Part shown: in pieces, positions 41,722 to 49,577 of the stretch
Numbering within the stretch: position 1 is the first letter of the stretch
How the letters are laid out: each line of letters starts with the position of its first letter
Source: an uncultured Eubacteriales bacterium
GTDB lineage: Bacteria; Bacillota; Clostridia; Oscillospirales; Acutalibacteraceae
Direction: 5' to 3'
NCBI GenBank assembly: GCA_934491515.1
Contig: CAKSTF010000008.1
Coordinates: 1-64,000, forward strand
DNA length: 64,000 nucleotides
The notes under the pieces: model-generated
The model's database searches: none
Told to the model about the DNA's origin: nothing
Seen by the model: the letters and a program-made list of their open reading frames with translations, nothing else
Translations under genes and position numbers: made by a program

Positions 41722-41750
41722 ATTATAACAAAAAAAAGGAAAAAACACAA
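41722..41750 (-). promoter_or_regulatory. Possible promoter of ppdK
   Basis: On the minus strand TATAAT (41727-41722) is clear. The -35 partner TTTGTG at 17 bases is weak. It is placed about 65 bases before the ppdK ATG. Confidence 0.45.
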
Positions 41751-41792
41751 ATGTTTTTTTGCTTTGTGTTACATTTTGGTCAAATAGTAAAA

Positions 41793-41822
41793 AACAAAAG
41801 GCGGCAGCCGTCGCCTTTTGTT
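41793..41822 (-). terminator. Terminator of the coaX-ECF unit
   Basis: AACAAAAGGCG (41793-41803) and CGCCTTTTGTT (41812-41822) form an 11-bp stem with an eight-base loop. On the minus strand it is followed by TTTTTTAC. Confidence 0.88.
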
Positions 41823-41832
41823 ATATATTCCA

Positions 41833-42426
41833 TTATAAATTACTCTTGCCGAGAGCGCGTATTACCCTTACTATCATGGGTGTAAGAATAATGTTAAGTC
41901 CGAGTTCAATAAGGAAATTAACTCCCGTAAGGCTAAATATGACATACGTTACCATATTTGTGCCGCCCGCCCATGTGTAAAGTATATCTTTAAAAAATGT
42001 AAAGGAAAGCAGCAAAAATATTCCCGTGTTTACTACGGGTGCCGTAACCGCCGCTGTAAGAGAAGCGGCAAAAAGATTTTTGGATTTAAGGGATTTTCCC
42101 ACAAATCCGGTCGCCGCGCCGCACAATGTGCCCTTTAACATACAAACAAGTATTGTAAGCAGGGGAGAAGCGTTAAAAAGAATATTACCGCCTGTGTCAA
42201 GCCACGAAATACAACCGATAACGGTAATAACGCCGAATACCGCACCGAGATAGGTGCTGTAAGCGGGGCCGTAGAGTATTCCGGAAAGCACCACCGGAAC
42301 AAGAACGAGGGACAGGTTGAACGTGCCGATTTTTACAAAGTAGCTGATAAACTGTAAAACTACGGTTACCGCTGTAAAAAGGGCAAGTATTGCAACCTTT
42401 TTTGACTGTGATCTGCTGTTTGACAT
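41833..42426 (-). CDS. ECF transporter S component, probably for pantothenate
   Basis: A 197-residue membrane substrate-binding S component of an energy-coupling factor importer. About six hydrophobic helices are visible, with the start KKVAILALFTAVTVVLQFIS (an AxxxA-type ECF docking helix), then VLSGILYGPAYSTYLGAVFG and a long ECF-type loop. The A/A'/T module is elsewhere. It lies 63 bases downstream of coaX, the pantothenate kinase, on the same strand, so pantothenate (PanT-like) is the most likely vitamin; folate (FolT) is a second choice. The specificity is inferred from context only. Confidence 0.82.
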   Translation of the reverse strand: MSNSRSQSKKVAILALFTAVTVVLQFISYFVKIGTFNLSLVLVPVVLSGILYGPAYSTYLGAVFGVITVIGCISWLDTGGNILFNASPLLTILVCMLKGTLCGAATGFVGKSLKSKNLFAASLTAAVTAPVVNTGIFLLLSFTFFKDILYTWAGGTNMVTYVIFSLTGVNFLIELGLNIILTPMIVRVIRALGKSNL

Positions 42427-42489
42427 AAATAAAACCTCCGATACTGCCCGAAAACGGTGCAGTTCATTATTTTATAAAGCCCGAACGGC

Positions 42490-43254
42490 TTATTTGTTAA
42501 GTTCGTAAATTTCGCGAAGTCCGTCAAGTAAAAGATTTTCGTTGTAAATGATTTCGTTACGGCAGAAACAGATAACATCCCTTGATAATCCGCCGGTGGC
42601 TACCACTGTAGGTACTTCACCGAGTTCCGCGGTAATCCTGTCAATAAGACCGTCAAGCATGGAAGCGGTTCCGTATATAAGGCCCGAACGCATACAGTCC
42701 GCTGTGTTAGTGCCGATAACCTTATCGGGCGCGGTTATATCAATAGACGGCAGCTGTGCCGTGTTTTCGGTAAGTGCTTTAAGCGTAAGGCGCAGACCTG
42801 CGGCAATAACGCCGCCTAAAAAAGCGCCGTTTTTATCAATAACGCTTATAGTGGAGGCGGTTCCCATATCTATTACTACGCAGAGAAGGGTGTATTCGTT
42901 AACTGCGCCCACGGCGCCTGCGGCAAGGTCCGCACCCAGCTGCGCGGGATTGTCAATTTTGATATTAAGACCGGTTTTTATCCCCGGACCGACCTTCATG
43001 GGTACTATATCACAAAGCAGGGTGACCGCTTTGCAAAGCGCGCTGCTTACGGACGGAACGACCGAGGAAATTATGCAGTCTTCAATATTGCGGTAATCCT
43101 TACCGTGCAGGGAAAGGATATTTTTAATCGAAACGGCATATTCGTCAGAAGTTGTGCCGGCAGCGGTGGCAAGGCGTGCGGTAAGCGACAACACGTCGCT
43201 TTCGTAAACGCCTAAAGTGATATTAGTGTTTCCAACGTCTATAACAAGCAGCAT
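42490..43254 (-). CDS. coaX: Type III pantothenate kinase
   Basis: CoaX phosphorylates pantothenate in the first step of coenzyme A synthesis, and unlike CoaA is not feedback inhibited by CoA. The 254-residue ASKHA-fold protein has MLLVIDVGNTNITLGVYESD at the start (phosphate-1 motif), GADLAAGAVGAVNEY, the adenosine-phase VIDMGTASTISVID, and the C-terminal VVATGGLSRDVI. I chose the ATG at 43254 because GGGAG precedes it and the family starts there; an upstream start at 43269 adds five residues without a site. It probably shares a transcript with the S component. Confidence 0.96.
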   Translation of the reverse strand: MLLVIDVGNTNITLGVYESDVLSLTARLATAAGTTSDEYAVSIKNILSLHGKDYRNIEDCIISSVVPSVSSALCKAVTLLCDIVPMKVGPGIKTGLNIKIDNPAQLGADLAAGAVGAVNEYTLLCVVIDMGTASTISVIDKNGAFLGGVIAAGLRLTLKALTENTAQLPSIDITAPDKVIGTNTADCMRSGLIYGTASMLDGLIDRITAELGEVPTVVATGGLSRDVICFCRNEIIYNENLLLDGLREIYELNK

Positions 43255-43325
43255 TGCAAATACTCCCAAACATATAGTTTAACTGTATTATAAGGTAAAA
43301 AATACCCAAATGCAATAAAAAAGTG

Positions 43326-43354
43326 TTGACGGACGGGTTTTCGGATGATATAAT
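43326..43354 (+). promoter_or_regulatory. Promoter of rpsF-ssb-rpsR
   Basis: TTGACG at 43326-43331 and TATAAT at 43349-43354 with a 17-base spacer. The leader to the rpsF ATG is about 100 bases and folded. Confidence 0.8.
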
Positions 43355-43360
43355 CCAATA

Positions 43361-43460
43361 TGCTATTCGGGAATGTATGCCCGAAAAATAGCCCCTTGCC
43401 CCGTATAAGCGCCGGATGCGCTTTGAAACGGAGCCGGATGAGACCAGAAGGAGGTGCAAC
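43361..43460 (+). ncRNA. Folded leader of rpsF, candidate S6:S18 autoregulatory element
   Basis: CTATT-CGGG (43363-43371) pairs with CCCG-AAA-AATAG (43380-43391), leaving an AAA bulge. AAGCGC/GCGCTT (43407-43412, 43418-43423) form a second hairpin, and CCGT/ACGG close it. Many bacteria carry an S6:S18-binding RNA in exactly this leader. I could not match the conserved bulge of that class with certainty. Confidence 0.45.
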
Positions 43461-43463
43461 GAA

Positions 43464-43745
43464 ATGGCTAATAAGTACGAAGCAGCGGTCGTTTTTTCCG
43501 TTACGGGCGGCGAAGAAGCAGTAAACGCTCTTAAAGAAAAGTTTAACGACCTTATCGCTAAGCACGGAACAGTCGAAAATGTTGACGATTGGGGTAAGCG
43601 CCGTCTTGCCTATCTTATCAACGATGAGACTGAAGGCTACTATGTGTTCTATGATTTCACAAGCGAGCCCGAGTTCCCCGCAGAGCTTGAGCGTATTGCC
43701 GGCATTACCGAAGGCGTTCTTCGTTTAATGACGGTTAAGAAGTAA
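43464..43745 (+). CDS. rpsF: 30S ribosomal protein S6
   Basis: S6 is a platform protein of the 30S subunit that forms a heterodimer with S18, encoded two genes downstream. The 93-residue protein has the family pattern: YEAAVVFSVTGG, HGTVENVDDWGKRRLAYLIN and YYVFYDFTSEPEFPAELERI, ending GVLRLMTVKK. The ATG at 43464 follows AAGGAGG. First gene of the rpsF-ssb-rpsR operon. Confidence 0.97.
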   Translation: MANKYEAAVVFSVTGGEEAVNALKEKFNDLIAKHGTVENVDDWGKRRLAYLINDETEGYYVFYDFTSEPEFPAELERIAGITEGVLRLMTVKK

Positions 43746-43758
43746 TGGAGGGAATTTA

Positions 43759-44190
43759 ATGTTTAATTTGGTTGTTTTAACGGGCCGTCTTACGGCGGAC
43801 CCCGAACTTAAGAAGACGCCGAACGGTATTTCGGTTACTTCTTTCTCCATTGCAGTAAGCCGCCGCTATCGCGCCGGCGAAGAGACGCAGGCGGACTTTA
43901 TAAACATTGTTGCCTGGCGTCAGACTGCAGAATTTATCTGCAACTATTTTAAAAAGGGTAATATGATCGGTATCGAGGGCTCTATACAGACCCGCAGATA
44001 CACTGATAAGAACGGCAACAACCGTACCGCGTTTGAAGTTATCGCTTCTAACGCACAGTTTGTTGAATCAAAGCGTGACAGCGCGCCCGGCGGATCTGCC
44101 GCGGCTGAAACGCCCGCTTCCTTCAGCAATGCCGAAAGCGGCGACTTTGCCGAAATCGGCGGCGGTGACGACGACGATTTACCCTTCTGA
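43759..44190 (+). CDS. ssb: Single-stranded DNA-binding protein
   Basis: SSB coats single-stranded DNA in replication and repair. The 143-residue protein has an OB fold (VVLTGRLTADPELKKTPNGI, SVTSFSIAVSRRYR, ADFINIVAWRQTAEFICNYF, IEGSIQTRRYTDKNG) and an acidic C-terminal tail ending DDDDLPF, the partner-binding tip. Position between S6 and S18 is the conserved bacterial arrangement. Confidence 0.97.
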   Translation: MFNLVVLTGRLTADPELKKTPNGISVTSFSIAVSRRYRAGEETQADFINIVAWRQTAEFICNYFKKGNMIGIEGSIQTRRYTDKNGNNRTAFEVIASNAQFVESKRDSAPGGSAAAETPASFSNAESGDFAEIGGGDDDDLPF

Positions 44191-44213
44191 TTCTAATTTA
44201 GGAGGTTAAGACT

Positions 44214-44453
44214 ATGGAAAAGACCGATAGACCGCAGCACAGAAAACCCCGTAAAAAGGTTTGCCATTTCTGTGTTGACAGAGTAGAGGAAATAGATTAT
44301 AAGGATGTTGCACGTCTCCGCAAGTTTGTATCCGAGCGTGCGAAGATACTGCCCCGCAGAGCGACCGGCACATGTGCCAAGCATCAGCGTGAACTGACCA
44401 CCGCTATCAAGCGTGCGCGTCAGGTGGCATTGCTTCCTTATTCCAACGACTGA
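44214..44453 (+). CDS. rpsR: 30S ribosomal protein S18
   Basis: S18 pairs with S6 on the 30S platform. The 79-residue protein has [37 protein letters not shown] and [19 protein letters not shown]. It retains Cys18 and Cys21 plus Cys55, so this is the zinc-capable form. It closes the operon; a strong terminator follows. Confidence 0.98.
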   Translation: MEKTDRPQHRKPRKKVCHFCVDRVEEIDYKDVARLRKFVSERAKILPRRATGTCAKHQRELTTAIKRARQVALLPYSND

Positions 44454-44458
44454 TATTT

Positions 44459-44497
44459 TTCCGCCGCAGCCTTATCGGCCGCGGCGGAATTTTCTAT
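44459..44497 (+). terminator. Terminator after rpsR
   Basis: TTCCGCCGC-A-GCC and GGC-C-GCGGCGGAA form a GC-rich stem around TTATC (44459-44490), then TTTTCT. Confidence 0.9.
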
Positions 44498-44504
44498 TCT
44501 TTTG

Positions 44505-44533
44505 TTGACTTTTTTCGGCACAGATGGTAATAT
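44505..44533 (+). promoter_or_regulatory. Promoter of the nhaC-like gene
   Basis: TTGACT at 44505-44510 and TAATAT at 44528-44533 with a 17-base spacer, about 60 bases before the ATG. Confidence 0.7.
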
Positions 44534-44593
44534 TATTCGGTAATACGGCAGAGGGAGCAACTTCTGCTTTTTCATTTTAAAAGGGGTAGTTTT

Positions 44594-46411
44594 ATGTTGA
44601 ATAGGAAAAACAACTTTTTAAGAATTTTCTGTTTGGCTCTTATCGTAGCAATCGCTGTTTTTGCCGGCACTTTCACGGCGCTCGGCGCAGGCGATGACGC
44701 TGCAGAAAATGCCGAAACGGGCAGTTCTTCGTCCGTTGTTGTGTCCGTGGACGGCGAAGAGATTGAATATGACCTTTCCGACGCTGATTCCGCACAGGCA
44801 TATGTTGACAGTTATGCCGACAACATCCAGTATGATAAGGACGTTGAAAAAAATATTGACGCAGCGCTCTCTACGGTAAGAAAATCCATACCGTTCTACG
44901 CCACTTTCTGGGGCCTTGTTCCCCCGATAATCGCGATAGTTCTGGCGCTCATCACCAAAGAGGTATATTCGTCCCTCTTCATCGGCATACTTGCCGGCGG
45001 CCTTATTTATTCAAACTTTAAGTTTGAGGGCACAATGGTACATACGTTGCAGGACGGCTTTGTTTCAAGCATCGCGGATTCCTATAACATAGGTATACTT
45101 ATATTCCTTGTACTGCTTGGCGGCATGGTTGCGATGATGAATAAGGCGGGCGGTTCGCGCGCTTTCGGCAGGTGGACCACAAAGCATATCAAATCCCGTA
45201 TGGGCGCGCAGCTTTGCACGGTGCTTTTGGGTGTATTGATATTTATCGACGACTACTTTAACTGCCTTACGGTTGGCTCGGTTATGCGCCCCGTAACCGA
45301 TAAGCACAATATTTCCCGCGCTAAACTCGCTTATATTATCGACGCTACCGCGGCTCCCGTATGCATAATCGCACCTATTTCTTCATGGGCTGCCGCAGTT
45401 GCCGGCTTCGCAAAAGGCTCGGGTGCTGAAAGCGGTATGTCGCTTTTCATCAGTGCCATTCCGTATAACTTCTATGCGATTCTTACAATTGTAATGATGA
45501 TATTCTTAGCGCTTACCAATATGGACTTCGGTTCAATGCGCACGCACGAACTTAACGCTATGGCAGGCGACCTGTTTACTACGGGCGAAGAGGTAGGGGA
45601 GGATACCGAAATTTCCGAAAATCCCCGCGGCAAGGTGTGCGACCTTGTTGTTCCCGTAGTTGTGCTTATCATCACCTGCGTTCTCGGTATGATTTATTCG
45701 GGCGGATTCTTCAGCGGCACCGACTTTATAACCGCGTTTTCCGACAGCGACGCTTCCGTAGGTCTTGTTATCGGCTCTTTTGCCGCGATAATCTTTACGG
45801 TTATCTTCTTTATGATTCGCCGCGTGCTCACATTTAAACAGTGCATGGAAGCGCTTCCCGCAGGCTTTAAGGCGATGGTACCTGCTATTATGATTCTTTC
45901 CTGCGCGTGGACTCTTAAGACCATGACCGATTCGCTGGGCGCCAAGATATTCATTTCGCGCATCGTTGAAAGTTCCGCAGGTTCGTTCCAGATGTTCCTG
46001 CCGGCTATCATATTCCTTATTGCGGTAGGCCTTTCCTTTGCAACGGGCACATCATGGGGTACTTTCGGTATACTTATCCCGATCGTTCTTTCGGTATTCG
46101 GTTCACAGGACGGCACAATAACCACCGTTGCCATTTCCGCTTGTATGGCAGGCGCTGTTTGCGGCGACCATTGCTCGCCTATATCCGATACTACGATTAT
46201 GGCTTCCGCCGGCGCGCAGTGCAACCACATAAATCACGTTTCCACACAGTTGCCTTATGCGCTTACGGTTGCAGCGGTTTCCTGCGTTACATATATCATC
46301 GCAGGCGTTCTTCCCGAAGGTATCAAGATAGTATCTCTGCCTATTGGTATTGCGCTTATGATTGGCACGCTTCTTGTGATACATTCGTTTGACGCGAAGA
46401 AAAAAGCATAA
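44594..46411 (+). CDS. NhaC-family Na+/H+ antiporter with extra N-terminal segment
   Basis: A 605-residue membrane transporter. About eleven hydrophobic helices start at residue 103 (FWGLVPPIIAIVLALITKEV). The family patterns are LVLLGGMVAMMNKAGGSRAFG, FIDDYFNCLTVGSVMRPVTD and SFATGTSWGTFGILIPIVL, with AGAVCGDHCSPISDTTIMAS near the C-terminus, as in NhaC-like Na+/H+ or amino-acid/H+ antiporters. Before the family domain there is a Sec-type hydrophobic segment (residues 9-32) and about 70 acidic residues with VDGEEIEYDLSDADSAQAYV, which is unusual for the core transporter. The substrate could also be an amino acid. Its terminator follows. Confidence 0.88.
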   Translation: MLNRKNNFLRIFCLALIVAIAVFAGTFTALGAGDDAAENAETGSSSSVVVSVDGEEIEYDLSDADSAQAYVDSYADNIQYDKDVEKNIDAALSTVRKSIPFYATFWGLVPPIIAIVLALITKEVYSSLFIGILAGGLIYSNFKFEGTMVHTLQDGFVSSIADSYNIGILIFLVLLGGMVAMMNKAGGSRAFGRWTTKHIKSRMGAQLCTVLLGVLIFIDDYFNCLTVGSVMRPVTDKHNISRAKLAYIIDATAAPVCIIAPISSWAAAVAGFAKGSGAESGMSLFISAIPYNFYAILTIVMMIFLALTNMDFGSMRTHELNAMAGDLFTTGEEVGEDTEISENPRGKVCDLVVPVVVLIITCVLGMIYSGGFFSGTDFITAFSDSDASVGLVIGSFAAIIFTVIFFMIRRVLTFKQCMEALPAGFKAMVPAIMILSCAWTLKTMTDSLGAKIFISRIVESSAGSFQMFLPAIIFLIAVGLSFATGTSWGTFGILIPIVLSVFGSQDGTITTVAISACMAGAVCGDHCSPISDTTIMASAGAQCNHINHVSTQLPYALTVAAVSCVTYIIAGVLPEGIKIVSLPIGIALMIGTLLVIHSFDAKKKA

Positions 46412-46431
46412 ACTTTTTTCGGTTGAAAAAC

Positions 46432-46470
46432 TTAAAAGTTGCCGCTGTAATCATAGCGGCAACTTTTTTT
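46432..46470 (+). terminator. Terminator after the nhaC-like gene
   Basis: AAAAGTTGCCGCT and AGCGGCAACTTTTTTT form a 12-13-bp stem around GTAATCAT. The next gene starts 14 bases later, so it lies in that gene's leader. Confidence 0.92.
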
Positions 46471-46483
46471 AAAAGAGGTATTT

Positions 46484-47317
46484 ATGAAAAGGGAACTTGA
46501 AAAATACGAAATTATTGAACGCAGTATAATAAAAAAATACAGAAAAGATATATGGAACGCTTTCGTTGCGTCTGTTAAAGAATACGAACTTATATCGGAA
46601 GGCGACAGCATTGCGGTGTGCATATCGGGCGGTAAGGATTCGATGCTGCTTGCAAAATGCCTTGAACAGCTGGCACGTTACAGCGAAGTGCCGTTTTCTT
46701 TAAAATATATTGTGATGGACCCAGGATATAATCCTGAAAACCGCGCGCTTATAGATGAAAATCTTAAAACCCTTAATATAAACGCCGAAATTTTTTCAAG
46801 CGATATTTTTGATGTTGCGTACACGGCGGGAGGCTCGCCCTGTTATCTTTGCGCCCGTATGCGCCGCGGTGCGCTTTATGCCAAAGCAAAGTCTCTCGGG
46901 TGCAATAAAATCGCATTGGGACATCATTTTGACGATGTGATAGAAACTCTCTTAATGAGTATGATGTACTCTTCCGAAATAAAAACGATGCTTCCGAAAC
47001 TGCACAGCACCAATTTTGAGGGTATGGAACTTATACGTCCGCTTTATAAAGTAAAGGAAAGAGATATAATTTCATGGGCAAATTATAACGAACTGAAATT
47101 TCTGCGGTGCGCCTGCCGATTTACGGCGGACAGCGAACACGATGAATCGCTTTCCAAACGGCAGGAGATGAAACGTCTTGTAAAGACCCTGCGTCTTACA
47201 AATCCCAATGTCGACGAAAACATATTTAAAAGCCTGCACAACGTGAATATGGCAACCATTCCCGCATGGCGCGACTGCGATAAGGGCGAGATACATACTT
47301 TTCTTGAAAAATATTGA
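46484..47317 (+). CDS. TtcA-like PP-loop ATPase (tRNA 2-thiolation family)
   Basis: A 277-residue PP-loop protein of the TtcA/TilS-like group. The pyrophosphatase loop is VCISGGKDSMLLAKCLEQL (about residue 46), with CYLCARMRRGALYAKAKSLG (two Cys, CxxC), IALGHHFDDVIETLLMSMMY and RCACRF later. The Cys set CxxC plus a later Cys suits an [4Fe-4S]-dependent thiolase such as TtcA, which thiolates C32 of tRNA; other members act on different nucleosides. The ribosome binding site AAGAGG precedes ATG at 46484. Function at the base level is not decided. Confidence 0.85.
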   Translation: MKRELEKYEIIERSIIKKYRKDIWNAFVASVKEYELISEGDSIAVCISGGKDSMLLAKCLEQLARYSEVPFSLKYIVMDPGYNPENRALIDENLKTLNINAEIFSSDIFDVAYTAGGSPCYLCARMRRGALYAKAKSLGCNKIALGHHFDDVIETLLMSMMYSSEIKTMLPKLHSTNFEGMELIRPLYKVKERDIISWANYNELKFLRCACRFTADSEHDESLSKRQEMKRLVKTLRLTNPNVDENIFKSLHNVNMATIPAWRDCDKGEIHTFLEKY

Positions 47318-47330
47318 TACATAAGACATA

Positions 47331-47368
47331 AAAATAAAGCGACCGATATTTGTCGGTCGCTTTATTTT
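47331..47368. terminator. Bidirectional terminator between the TtcA-like and AgrC-like genes
   Basis: A 16-bp perfect stem (47331-47346 with 47353-47368), AAAATAAAGCGACCGA and its complement, with a six-base loop. A and T ends serve both converging genes. Confidence 0.95.
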
Positions 47369-47372
47369 GCCT

Positions 47373-48659
47373 TTAAAGTATTACCTGCAAAACAAAGTAG
47401 TCGTCAATAAGCGAAAACTGGCAGTTTCCCTTCAGTTTTTCCGCCATATACCGGATGCTCTGCGTTCCTATGCCGTGCCCCGGCACGGTGGACATCGGTA
47501 TGCCGTCAACCAGAACGGGCGGTTCGCCGAAACGGTTTTTAAGCGAAAGCAGCAATTTTCCGCCGTTCATTCGCAATTCAAGGTGTATTATACGTTCTAC
47601 CGCAGGCAGTTTAAGCACTGCTTTTATCGCATTTTCTATGGCGTTTGAAAGTATCGCGGTTATATCCACGTCCGAAAACGGCAGCATGTCCGGCAGCTCA
47701 ATTGCGTATGTGAACTTTATCTGACCCTTTTCCATTTCCGATTCGTGGGAGGAAAGAATAATATTTACTATTTCGTTTTTGCAGTATTTCCGCGTGGCGG
47801 TGTGGTCGGCGGCGGTTATAAGCGACTCTATATACTCTTCTGCTTTTTCGGTTTCACCGTTTTCAATGTAAGCCGAAAGATTCAAAAGGAAATGTCGCAT
47901 ATCGTGCCGCAAAATAGAAATTTCGTTTTCGGAGCGCCTTATGGCGGTAATTTCTTTCTCGTATTGTCTGCGTTTAAGTTCCATAAGCCGGTTTTTCTGT
48001 TCTGCTTCAAGGTTTTCTTCGTATTGTTTAAAATAGAGGAATACAAACAAAAGATATGATATGCAAAGCATAAAACCGAAGAATTCCACTACCACTTCAA
48101 GACCGGAATATAAAAGCGAAGTGTAAACGCCCATTGTGTAATCGAAAAGATAGTAAACAAAGGGCATAAGGCCCAGAATCAGTATGGTTTTGGTAGGCTT
48201 TTGAAGCAGGGCGGCAGTCGCATCCGAAACATAGAGAATAAGCAGTATAAACACGATGACGGTAACGGCGATACGCACGCTGTAATATATCACCTGCGAA
48301 CTTGTGAAACTGTATACGGCAGCACCCACCCAGTTGCTTACCTGGCAGCAAAGGTATGCGGTAAGCACCGAAAGCACAGAAAGCGAAAAACGGTATTTAA
48401 AGCATAAAGTAAGGAAAAGCGCAAGCGGCAGATGCACTATAAGCGGATATAACTTTTTGGTTACGCTGAGTCCTAAAAGCAGGTAAGAAGAAATATTAAC
48501 CGCACCCACAACAATGGAAAACAACAATAACTTCAAAACATTTTTGCGGTTCATCCTAACGCCTAAGAATGCTGCGGAAACATAAACGCCGAAGAGCAGG
48601 GTAGTGGCGTTATGTAAAAGACTAAGCACGGTCAGTAACATAATCGTCCTCCCCGTCAT
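47373..48659 (-). CDS. AgrC-like sensor histidine kinase with GHKL ATPase
   Basis: A 428-residue kinase of the HPK10 (AgrC/ComD) class that senses peptides in several Gram-positives. Six or seven membrane helices cover residues 5-215. A cytoplasmic coiled coil (KRRQYEKEITAIRRSENEIS) leads to the phosphoacceptor His in ILRHDMRHFLLNLSAY (about 255-270). The ATPase has ILSNAIENAIKAVLKLP (N box) and GHGIGTQSIRYMAEKLKG (G box). It overlaps the LytTR regulator gene by 38 bases. No AgrD-like peptide gene or AgrB was found beside it, so the signal is unknown. Confidence 0.92.
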   Translation of the reverse strand: MTGRTIMLLTVLSLLHNATTLLFGVYVSAAFLGVRMNRKNVLKLLLFSIVVGAVNISSYLLLGLSVTKKLYPLIVHLPLALFLTLCFKYRFSLSVLSVLTAYLCCQVSNWVGAAVYSFTSSQVIYYSVRIAVTVIVFILLILYVSDATAALLQKPTKTILILGLMPFVYYLFDYTMGVYTSLLYSGLEVVVEFFGFMLCISYLLFVFLYFKQYEENLEAEQKNRLMELKRRQYEKEITAIRRSENEISILRHDMRHFLLNLSAYIENGETEKAEEYIESLITAADHTATRKYCKNEIVNIILSSHESEMEKGQIKFTYAIELPDMLPFSDVDITAILSNAIENAIKAVLKLPAVERIIHLELRMNGGKLLLSLKNRFGEPPVLVDGIPMSTVPGHGIGTQSIRYMAEKLKGNCQFSLIDDYFVLQVIL

Positions 48660-49365
48660 TGAACATTATTGCAAAATATGCCTCTTTAAAAGGTTTGGCA
48701 AATCCACGCGCAATGGGTACGATTCTGCCGGATTTTGTAGTAATCTGGGTGCTGTTAAAACTGTCCACGTTTTTCATATACACAAGATAACTGCGGTGAC
48801 ACTTGAAAAATCCGTTATCAAAGGTAAGTTTGCTTTCAAAATGGTAAAGCGGCTCGGCGGTTTCCAGCGGTTCTCCCTCAATAAGGTAAAAAATAACCTT
48901 TTTGTTTTGCGCCTCTACAAATTCAATATTGTGAAAATACAGTTTTTGATAACCGAAAGATGTTTTAAGCACCATATTTTCCGGCTCTTTAACAAAGAAT
49001 TGCGCACAGTCGTTTAAAGAATCCCTTATTTTTTCGTAACTGACGGGTTTTAAAAGATACCCCTGTGCTTTAACGTTGTAGGAATCAAGGGCAAATTCGG
49101 GCGAGGAAGTCAGAAAGATTATTCTGATAACTTTATCGTTCTGGCGCAGTTCGCGCGCTGTTTCCATACCGTTTAAAAGCGGCATTATTATATCAAGAAA
49201 AACTATATCCAGATGCGAGGCGGCGTTTGCTTTCAACAGTTCGTCGCCGTTGTTAAATGTGTGAAGTTCAACCGGAGTGTTGCGCTCCTTAGACCACATT
49301 TTAATTAACTCGACAGCCTTTTCCAAAAACAGCGGGCTGTCATCGCACACGGCGATTTTTAACAT
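48622..49365 (-). CDS. LytTR-family response regulator
   Basis: A 247-residue response regulator pairing with the AgrC-like kinase. The receiver has VCDDSPLFLEKA (acidic residues), the phosphoacceptor Asp in LDIVFLDIIMPLLNGM, and the Lys in GYLLKPVSYEKI. The DNA-binding LytTR domain has IEFVEAQNKKVIFYL, FFKCHRSYLVYMKNVDSFNS and GRIVPIARGFAKPFKEAYF. LytTR proteins bind two direct repeats about 21 bases apart. Such a pair lies in the divergent control region before the surface-protein gene, at 49472-49505. Confidence 0.93.
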   Translation of the reverse strand: MLKIAVCDDSPLFLEKAVELIKMWSKERNTPVELHTFNNGDELLKANAASHLDIVFLDIIMPLLNGMETARELRQNDKVIRIIFLTSSPEFALDSYNVKAQGYLLKPVSYEKIRDSLNDCAQFFVKEPENMVLKTSFGYQKLYFHNIEFVEAQNKKVIFYLIEGEPLETAEPLYHFESKLTFDNGFFKCHRSYLVYMKNVDSFNSTQITTKSGRIVPIARGFAKPFKEAYFAIMFNDGEDDYVTDRA

Positions 49366-49577
49366 GCTGAAAACCTCCTTTCTGCACTGAAAAAGAGTCT
49401 TTTAAAGAATACAACAACTTAATATTCTATATATTACTATATTTTCTTTACTTTTTCAATTGTTTATATTGCAACTCACTCCGCAAAAAATGCATTTCAC
49501 GCCAAGGGCGGTTTTTATATATTATTTTGTGCTAAAATTCCAGAAACGGTACTGTCATGTGTAAAGGAGTACATAGT
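49366..49577. promoter_or_regulatory. Divergent control region of the LytTR system and surface-protein gene
   Basis: About 210 AT-rich bases. Direct repeats CAACTCACTCCGC (from 49472) and CATTTCACGCCAA (from 49493) share CA--TCAC-CC and lie 21 bases apart. A likely -10 TAAAAT at 49533-49538 for the plus-strand gene has a poor -35 (GGTTTT at 49510), consistent with an activated promoter. No coding frame is seen. Confidence 0.55.

Noticed and set aside
49557..49577. An earlier ATG for the surface protein
   Set aside because: The AAAGGAG ribosome binding site lies inside this extension and points to the ATG at 49578.
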